64,000 nt of DNA, taken from positions 33,954,548-34,018,547 of the forward strand of contig NC_087071.1 of NCBI RefSeq assembly GCF_963678635.1, given 5' to 3'. Below the pieces are notes generated by a model. It was not told where the DNA came from and did no database searches. It saw only the letters and a list, made by a program, of their open reading frames with translations. The position numbers and the translations under genes are program-made. Of the stretch, positions 56,610-64,000 are shown one piece after another. The stretch is from Symsagittifera roscoffensis. Taxonomy: Eukaryota; Xenacoelomorpha; Acoela; Convolutidae. The stretch's first letter is position 1; every line of letters starts with the position of its first letter.

Positions 56610-58076
56610 TATAAAGTTTCATAGGTTACCATTTCAGTCGATTATAAATACACTTTGGTACAAAACAATCGATTATACTCCAAAAGTTAAACCATGAATT
56701 AAAATTGAATATAATCTGTCTGAAATGTGATCAAAAATTTGCAGCTTTTTCGACATGTCCTACAGGCTACTGGATTTTATGCCTACTCAATTTTCTTACT
56801 CAAGTTTTGCAGATTGATATTCAGCATACTTTAAACAACCTTCGGTGTGAACTACCCCAATGTTTACCCTCATCAACTCCTTTTCATCCCCCCAAACACC
56901 CTACCCCCTCTTCCTCACCCTCTCCTTGCCATTCCCCGCGTCTCCTGCCCCTTCAAAAAATTCACAAGACAATCAAAAATTTACAAATCTCAATTTAACG
57001 ATTGCAATTTTTTAGCATTGAAATTATTGGGAAAACTTTTCGGAAAATGCAGGTTCTTTCGTAAAGCAAGCCATGATCTAAATATAAATAATTTGAATCC
57101 ATTATGATCCATTACAATCCCTTATCATCTATTATAAACCATTCTAATTTTTTATAATCCTTGATAATAGATTTTTTTTTGGCTTAGAATAATTTCTTTT
57201 TTGTTTGGTTTATAATCAATTATTAAGCCAATAAAATCGAAACATTTTAGACATTTCATTATACGTTAAAATTCATTATAATGGATTTAATTATATAGTA
57301 ATTGATTGTTTGGTCCATAAAAATACAATTGATCATAATGAAAACAATCTTGACAACCAAAATCGAGTTCAATCATTACAATTGAAACCTGATTGCGGGT
57401 GATTCTTTTTTTCTGAATTGTGGTGGTGGACAACTGCTCGTCTCCCCTCTACTAGACTAGACTGTGTGGCAGTCGCATACGGTCGTTTCCAATTTGTCCT
57501 CAATGCTCAGTGCTTTGATGGTTTTATTCAGGCGTAGAAACTGTCACATTCAAATGTAGATCCCTCCAGTTAGACAACCTGTCCTCTTTTCGATTTTGCT
57601 GTTAGCTAAGTACAACCGACAAGCAGGTTCACCCCTTCCGTTGTTTTTTCTGTAACCCGGGTTGACAAAAAATGTTTATCCTACAATTTTCATATATAAA
57701 AAAAGGCTTATCAAACAATTTTGAACAATTCCCTGGATACAAAAAACGCGGATGGGGGCAAAGTGGGGAGGGGGTTAACTCGATTAGGTTTAGAATGCAA
57801 GAAGGCCGTGAGTAACGCAGAAATTTTGCAAGTTCTGCAAATAATTTTGCAAAAATGTTAGATGATAACCGGTTATAATCAATTATAATGGATTTTAAAT
57901 GGATTATAATCTATTATAATGGATTTATATGGATTGTGTTTTTACGAAAAAAATCTATTTTAATGACAATATAATCGATTTCGTGGTCTAAATTTGCCCC
58001 AATAATGGATTATAGTGACAACATTTTAGACAACCTTTTTCCATTATAATCGATTATTATCCATGGAACTCCGGTG
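56610..58076 (+). repeat. Family A repeat region with nested fragments
   Basis: GATTATAAT-type arms (56635-56700, 57070-57390, 57860-58060) around C-rich (56870-56950) and G-rich (57750-57775) tracts, ending ATCCATGGAACTCCGGTGCGGG. Fragments of E (57400-57655) and M (57655-57745, AACCCGGGTTGACAAAAAATG) lie inside. Confidence 0.55.
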
Positions 58077-58406
58077 CGGGCAATCCTTTCTTAGCCTTGT
58101 GATTAGGACAAGAACCGAGTAATGGTCTCCGTCCTAGGTTAATAATGTAATGCTTATATCATGATTTTTGCTAAAATTGTCCAAGGGGTTTCCAATTACT
58201 GATTAACGTTTAATTTGAAGTAAGCCGTGCCGGACGTTTTCTGAGTTTCTAGCTTTTATAAATTGAACTTCACACTTTCATTCTCTGCGGCGGAGAGAAT
58301 GCTCTGTCACTTTTTTATGTTTTGACCTTCAGATTATTTCATTTTAGTCTTTTTATTTTTTTAATTGTATAATTTAGTATTAGCTATAACAAGGTAAAAT
58401 ATTTTT

Positions 58407-59380
58407 ATGGTGCAGTCAAACAACGAATCTAACGTGAGACGAATACTTTCATTCTGGCAGAAACATTCGGTGGACCCACCAATTCCTTGGGAAGAGTGTA
58501 GTGATCTTATCCAACTAGCTATTAATGCGAAGGAAAACGTAGATATCAAAAATTTACTAAATCGGACGGAAAAACATCATGCACATCCACCCGCACTAGA
58601 GATCGAGGAAAACGAATCGGAAAATCAAAGAAAAGCACGAACAGAGAAGAATTTTTAAGCTACCATGACGAAGAAGCGGCGTCGATCAAAACTGAAACGA
58701 AAAGATTTAACATAATGAGAATAGAAGAAGCCGACAAATAACTCCGTTCAATCTTCTATCAAGTCCTCGGAAATGAATGAAAAACAATCTTCGGTCAGAG
58801 TTTTACAAGAGTAAAAACCCTTCAAATTTCTTTCACAGAGTTTCGGGAAAACGTAGCAACGTCTTTTATCAGGAAAAAAATGTCACATTTGAAAGGCACA
58901 AATTGTTAAATAGGAAACAGATTGAAAGAGAGTCATAAGTACAATTTTGGGGCGCGCTAGCTGAAATTGCCAAAAAAAACTGACATATCCGCCGGAGAGG
59001 ACGAATGGATAAGGGATATCTTCATAAACAACTTGGAAAGGTCAGACATGCAGAAAAAACTACTAAAAGAAACTTTACCCCCTTTGGAGGCACTAAAATT
59101 TACATTGATAGGCGAAAAGCGAATATACAACCAGTTGAAAATAACTAATAGTTTTGAATCCATCGTATAATCATTTTAACTTCAAATCAGAGCCAATTTT
59201 GAATATCGAACGGAATAATACCTGTATTAACAATACCTGCGGTACATTCCAAAAAGTACACCTTTCAGTTTGTTCAGTGAAGGACAGAACATGTACAATT
59301 TGTGATTACAAAAGGCCAAATCACCAGACTATGTTAAATCTTATTGTAAAAATGCAAACATACCCAAAATGTAGATAATA
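58407..59380 (+). pseudogene. gag relic
   Basis: The first piece (83 codons) has PPIPWEECSDLIQLAINAKE, a pattern seen at the start of many invertebrate gypsy Gag proteins. Later fragments 58800-58930 and 58967-59170 continue the same kind of helix-rich sequence in changing frames. 59280-59370 has CTICDYKRPNHQTM, perhaps a broken zinc knuckle. 59400-60100 is the likely protease region but has no clear Asp motif. Confidence 0.6.
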
Positions 59381-60123
59381 CAAATTCTAATTCTTCGGAT
59401 ATTTCGGTTTTAAATAAAGACCATGTAAAAAGAGAGTGCTGTGGAGTGATAAAAGCATGCTCAGAATCCGAACAGAGCAAAAACGATCAGCGTATTTTTT
59501 TTAATGTAATTACAATTTTTGACGAAGAAAGAAAACAACTCAGAAAAGTGGTGAAGATTGGGGTTGGAGAAAAATGAAGTAAAATTAAACTTTCAAAAGG
59601 ACTCTGCTAGCCCGGTCAGTTTTCTCAAGAAAATTATTCTTCACGAATTGAAATTTCGAGATTTTTAGTCGAAGATTCATCGGGTGGATAATGCAAATAA
59701 AAAATTGTACTGCGGGTTCACTGACAAATCTATCAACATCACCGGCATTTTCTCGAAATGAAGGTCCCACGAAGATTATCATTTTGTCTTGTCAGAAGGC
59801 CGTGAGAGGAACATCCTTGGAATTGCCTATTTGCCTAACCTGGGGATTCAAATTTCACATAAATATTTTCCCTATTTTCAGACCAACAAGATGTGTAATA
59901 AGTAGATTTTTTTCTATCGCCAAATGAGCAGGAAATCAATTCTATTTCGAAGACCTTATGCTTTTGAACTAAGAAAAAAAAAGACCAGACGAAAGTTACC
60001 CATTTTGATGAACCACTAGAGCCTATTCAACTAAAAGGTAGACGCGTTCCCTTCATTTATCAGATTCAGTAAAAATCTAACTAAACCAGCTGAAAGCCGA
60101 GGACACATTCAAAGTTTGAAAAA

Positions 60124-60560
60124 TTGCGACAAAAAGGATTAATTAGCACAATCCTCATTGCTTGTAACAAAAACAAATCAATCAAGTTAGCATTAGATAA
60201 CAAGTTCATCAGCAAACGAATCTACAAAAACAAGCATCAATTGCCAAATGTTCACGAACTTGTAGATAGAGTAGCAGGTCAAATCTCAAATGATTCCATT
60301 GGAGATGTGTGGTTCACTAACTTTGATTTAAAAGACGCCTATAATCAGATTGCCTTGAACAATTGGACTAGTTACCAATTTAACTTTAGTATTGTCGGCG
60401 GCGATATTACCGGCAAACTTCATTTTTAACTGGACTTTATGGATTGGGCGATATGCTTAACAAATTTTAACTAATTTTTTTTCAGACGACTTTTTGATTG
60501 CAACCAAAGGAAGTTTCTTAGATCGCAAAACACTTTCTACAAAGTCTTATCGATTTTAGG
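60124..60560 (+). pseudogene. RT relic, first copy
   Basis: FTNFDLKDAYNQIAL carries the first RT aspartate motif. After a break, SDDFLIATKGS at about 60482-60514 fits the YxDD region with the first residue changed. Stops follow. Confidence 0.75.
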
Positions 60561-60659
60561 TAATTAAAACTTTGGGGTCAAATGAACAAAATATGAATTT
60601 TTTCGAAAGGAAATTAAATGGTAACAAAAACAATTAACAACCTACCAATCAACCAAAAA

Positions 60660-61020
60660 AGTTTGAAGGACATAAGATCTTTTTTCAGGTCTACTAAGGA
60701 ATATATCAAGTTCGTTCCTAGTTTAGCATCTTTGGGAAGCCCCCTTCGTTCCTTTCTGATTCAGAAACCTAATTGTCATTGAAACCAAGATCATACAAAA
60801 GTAATTGAGAAAATTAAAGAAGAAATTGTTAAACTGACAGAAAACACTCACTGCGATGTGAAACTTAGCACCAGAAAAACTAATGGATTAGAGGCATGTC
60901 TAGAGCAACTCCATGAGAACAATTGGAAGACGGTTTTTTTCGCCTCACAATTTTTAAACCCACACAAACCTACATATTCTAAATATGCCTTACAAATTTC
61001 AAAGAGTCATGGACTCAACG
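60660..61020 (+). pseudogene. RNase H relic, first copy
   Basis: NGLEACLEQLHENNWKTVFF and ASQFLNPHKPTYSKYA fit the start of gypsy RNase H, but the catalytic Asp before it is lost (LSTRKTNGL). Confidence 0.65.
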
Positions 61021-61044
61021 TTAGATATGATCCCTTTTGCAAGT

Positions 61045-61850
61045 TGTTGCATTGACGACATTTTCATTGCATTGCAAGGAAGCTCCTTAGACCCCAAAAA
61101 AAGTGTTTTTAAACTCTTATCAACTTCAGACAATTACAATTTTGCTCTTAAGTGGTAAGAACGCAAACTCTTTAAAAAAAACTGAATGGTTGGGATTTTA
61201 AATCTCAGGTTCTGAAATTTCTCCTTGATCGACAAAACGAAAGCACTAAAGTAACTACCTATCCCAAAAACCTGAATGAATTATGATCACTTTTTGGGTC
61301 CGTAAATCAATATAATAATTTCGTGCCAATATTAGCATTTTTGGGAAGTCCGCTCTATCCTTTGCTAAACATGAAAATTATTTTCCATTGGAATCTTGAC
61401 CATACAAAAGTTTTCGAGAAAATCAAATAAGAAATTATCAATTTGACAGAAAATACACATTTTGACGTAAAACGTAACACCAGAATAAAACCGACGCATC
61501 GCATAACGGATTAGGAGCATCCCTAGAACAACTCCACGGGAACGATTGAAAAACGGTTTCCTTTGCCTCTCGGTTTTCAAATCCAAATGAACGCAAATGT
61601 TCCACTAATGAAATAGAAATTTTGGGAGTAGTTTAGGCAGTAGAACATTATAAAAACTATCTTCATGGATCAGACTTCGAAATAATTACAGATAATTACT
61701 AGAGCCCTACTTTCCGCCCTTTCAACAAACCACGGGAATAAAACATCTCACAGCAGACTAACAAGACGACATGATCGGTTATCACCTTTTACTTTTACAA
61801 TTAAGCACCTGACAGGAAAAGATATGGGATTCACCGATTTAATTTCCAGA
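61045..61850 (+). pseudogene. Second copy of RT active-site to RNase H segment
   Basis: CIDDIFIALQGSSLDPKK repeats the RT YxDD region. Then 61380-61650 repeats RNase H (GLGASLEQLHG, ASRFSNPNE) and goes further than the first copy, with EIITDN at about 61677. 61801-61851 HLTGKDMGFTDLISRIP is the end of the RNase H region. Many stops. Confidence 0.68.
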
Positions 61851-62478
61851 ATTCCATCTGTAAAAGCCTCAAACATAGACAAAATCAGGAAAGCATTTTA
61901 TCCTTTGGATAAACAAAAAAATCATGCTCTGCTATTGGTTCAAATTTGGAAAAAATTCCGTTTAAGCAAGATTACGTAATTACCTATTAGCATCGGTTCT
62001 AAAATTTATTAAATCGACTCTTCCTGTCTGCAACTCGAAATATGATCGAACTGATTTTTGTACCTCAAAATGCATTCCTTTGGTTTATTCTAACATTATT
62101 TCCTTAAACGTTCTTTTCAAATTCTGAATTCTATGATTTTCTAATTGTAGCATAATTAACTCCGCTTTAGATTGAAAAACTGCACATACTGTAAATATGG
62201 AAAAAATTGTAATTAATCCAAGTTCTTTTAGAATTCCATTGTTATCAGAACACGAAAAATTAAAAAAAAAAGTACTGTGAAGTTTTGAAGTTGCCTGAAC
62301 GTTCTTAGGATTTGAATACTTTATTTAGTGCCAAAATAGTTGCTCTCTTAACTGAAGATGGCCAAATGTTGAGCTTTATCGTGAAAGCACTTCAGAAGAA
62401 AGTTCAGACGATTAAATCGAATTCTACATATTTCCACCATTTTGTACGTGATTTCAAGAATCCGACAGATAATTTCAC

Positions 62479-63418
62479 ATGGATGGTAAACTACTGATTC
62501 CTTTTCCCCTGAGAAATGCCAAGATGAAGATCCTCTATGAAGCACACCTCGTTCAGCTCGGAATAAAGTATCTAGCCCAACAAACCTGGTGGCCTCATTT
62601 AAACAGAAAAAATTATTTCCTTGGCATAAATTTTTCAGAATGCACAAAGACGGGTAAAATTTTAAAAAATGTAATTCCATTTTCACAATTTCACCTTTAT
62701 TCGAACACAACGATTAACTGAACTCTGGCTTCGCTGGTTCTTTGGATTCTCACTGTGGCACAAACAAACATATTTTATTATGCATCGATCTTTTTTCAAA
62801 ATTTCCATCAGCAAAAATCACCATATCCACATCGACAAAAACATTTATTGAATTTCTTAAAGATTATATATTCCTACGCAGCATACTTTACTCGATTCGC
62901 TTAGATCACGCATCCTGTTTTGCTAGTTAGAAATTTAAATTACTTCGTGACTCGATTTTTTCTAAGTAAACATTTTGTACAGGAGGATATCATCGCTCCA
63001 GCGGATTAGTTGAAAACTTGTACACTCCGTAATAATCAATTTTTTGGAAGTAGCTCAAGAATTTCAAAACTATACATTACAAGACGCTATCTCAAAATTA
63101 ATTCTGAACCTTCAATTTTTTATCACTCAAAAATCAAATTATCTCCACTCGAAATACATTTCAATAGGAAACCAAGTAATATTTGGAATCAACACGCGTC
63201 TTGTAAACTCTACAATAGAATTTAAGACAAGGGGAAATCGATTATGTGCAAAGAAAGAGCCCGAGACTGGAATGCTGACGACAGATTGGAGGATGGATAA
63301 AAAGATACCGTCATCCCTAGGATTAACAAATCACCAATTGAGAAATGATATGCATTGGATCACCAATCTCCTTCAAAACCCTCTCAAGAACGCCTCTCTA
63401 AAGACCATTCAAAGGTAA
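62479..63418 (+). pseudogene. Integrase relic
   Basis: NAKMKILYEAHLVQLGIKYL and TWWPHLN fit the zinc domain to core link. LLCIDLFSKFPSAKI carries the first core Asp and RLDHASCF the region of the second. GYHRSSGLVENL (about 62983-63018) carries the Glu. Frameshifts separate them. Confidence 0.7.
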
Positions 63419-63639
63419 AATACTTCCGAAATCGATCGAGAGCCTCAACGGAAACCCCTTTAACCAAAAGTTCGTCCAAAAAACTGTAAATGCTTTCAGA
63501 TCTCCGGTAAAAATACTCAACTAAAAAGTTATCAGAAAATCAGACATTGCTTAACCGAAATCGAAATCTTCTCAAATCCGATCCCTTAGAGAAAACATAT
63601 CCTTCCTATTTGCCCTTACCCAGATGTTGAAGTAGGTAC

Positions 63640-63995
63640 GAGGCGTGCAAATCGAAGGAGGACTAACACGTCTGGAAAACAGGGACCGAAGACCAGGTAA
63701 CAAATCGAGTTGGCTACTTCGGACAATAATACAACAACGAGGGTTTGAAAATAATCAATGAACCCTTCCAGAAGACAGCCTTCTGTCCCGCGTTGAGAAG
63801 TCGACTCTTAATCCAGGTTACTTTGCTTCAGACGAATCTGTATTTATTCCTTCGGATACTTCCGACCATAGCGATTGGGAATGGATAGCTGGAGATTATC
63901 CCTGTAAGGATATGGTCAGGGATCGAATTATTTCCGATGGCCTTAATGATCCAAAACACGATGAGATCACTTCCAAACCTCGGTACAACCAATGA
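63640..63995 (+). pseudogene. Pol C-terminal tail relic
   Basis: Mostly open frame with one TGA near 63758. It continues through LLSRVEKSTLNPGYF, then an acidic Ser/Asp-rich stretch (PSDTSDHSDWEW), and ends TGA 63993. Position after integrase suggests the Pol tail. Confidence 0.45.
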
Positions 63996-64000
63996 TAACA

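Larger units (their letters stand above)
58390..63995 (+). mobile_element. Decayed Ty3/gypsy element of a second type
   Basis: Gag, RT, RNase H, integrase and C-terminal pieces lie in the usual order on the plus strand, with stops and frameshifts every few dozen codons. Similarity to the 19-kb element is only at motif level, so it is another lineage. No LTR pair was recognised. The right limit is set by the window. Confidence 0.75.

Overview
This is AT-rich animal nuclear DNA. It shows spliced genes with GT/AG introns, Ty3/gypsy-type LTR retrotransposons, many short non-autonomous repeats with inverted ends, and no operons. The species cannot be fixed from the sequence. The element layout (long gypsy elements with extra ORFs) and a sulfotransferase-like gene would fit a tunicate such as an appendicularian, or another small invertebrate; this is a weak inference. 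All coordinates and alignments were made by eye.

Layout. 1-5121 is the 5' part of an LTR retrotransposon on the minus strand, running off the left edge. After a 1.5-kb spacer holding a MITE-like repeat, 6622-25651 is a second, complete element on the plus strand (19,030 bp). It has 410-bp LTRs beginning TG and ending CA, a 4-bp target duplication CAAT, and a primer-binding site. It sits inside an older AT-rich repeat whose two halves lie at 6490-6621 and 25652-26170. The two retroelements are head to head and related. The left copy keeps an open gag frame to the window edge. The right copy has stops and at least one frameshift in gag but an intact RT-RNase H-integrase ORF.

The most unusual object is the right element. 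Besides Gag-Pol it carries a 77-codon leader ORF, a 155-codon basic ORF overlapping gag, a 56-codon two-membrane-helix ORF, a Pro/Ser-rich ORF of about 380 codons, an envelope-like ORF with signal peptide and membrane segment (broken), and a last ORF of about 600 codons. Five of these six extra ORFs resemble nothing I recognise. Pieces of the last ORF recur at 54840-55600, so it belongs to a family.

26 kb to 58 kb is mostly repeats: at least seven short families (called A, B, C, D, F, G and M here, plus fragments E), several nested in each other. Host genes in it are a MYND-finger-like exon near 26.5 kb, a sulfotransferase-like gene at 37141-37911 with a tandem pseudogene copy upstream, and a three-exon secreted trypsin-fold gene at 47248-44725 (minus) whose catalytic serine position reads Asp.

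58.4 kb to the right edge is a decayed second type of gypsy element (gag, RT, RNase H, integrase and C-terminal tail relics) in which the segment from the RT active site to RNase H is present twice.
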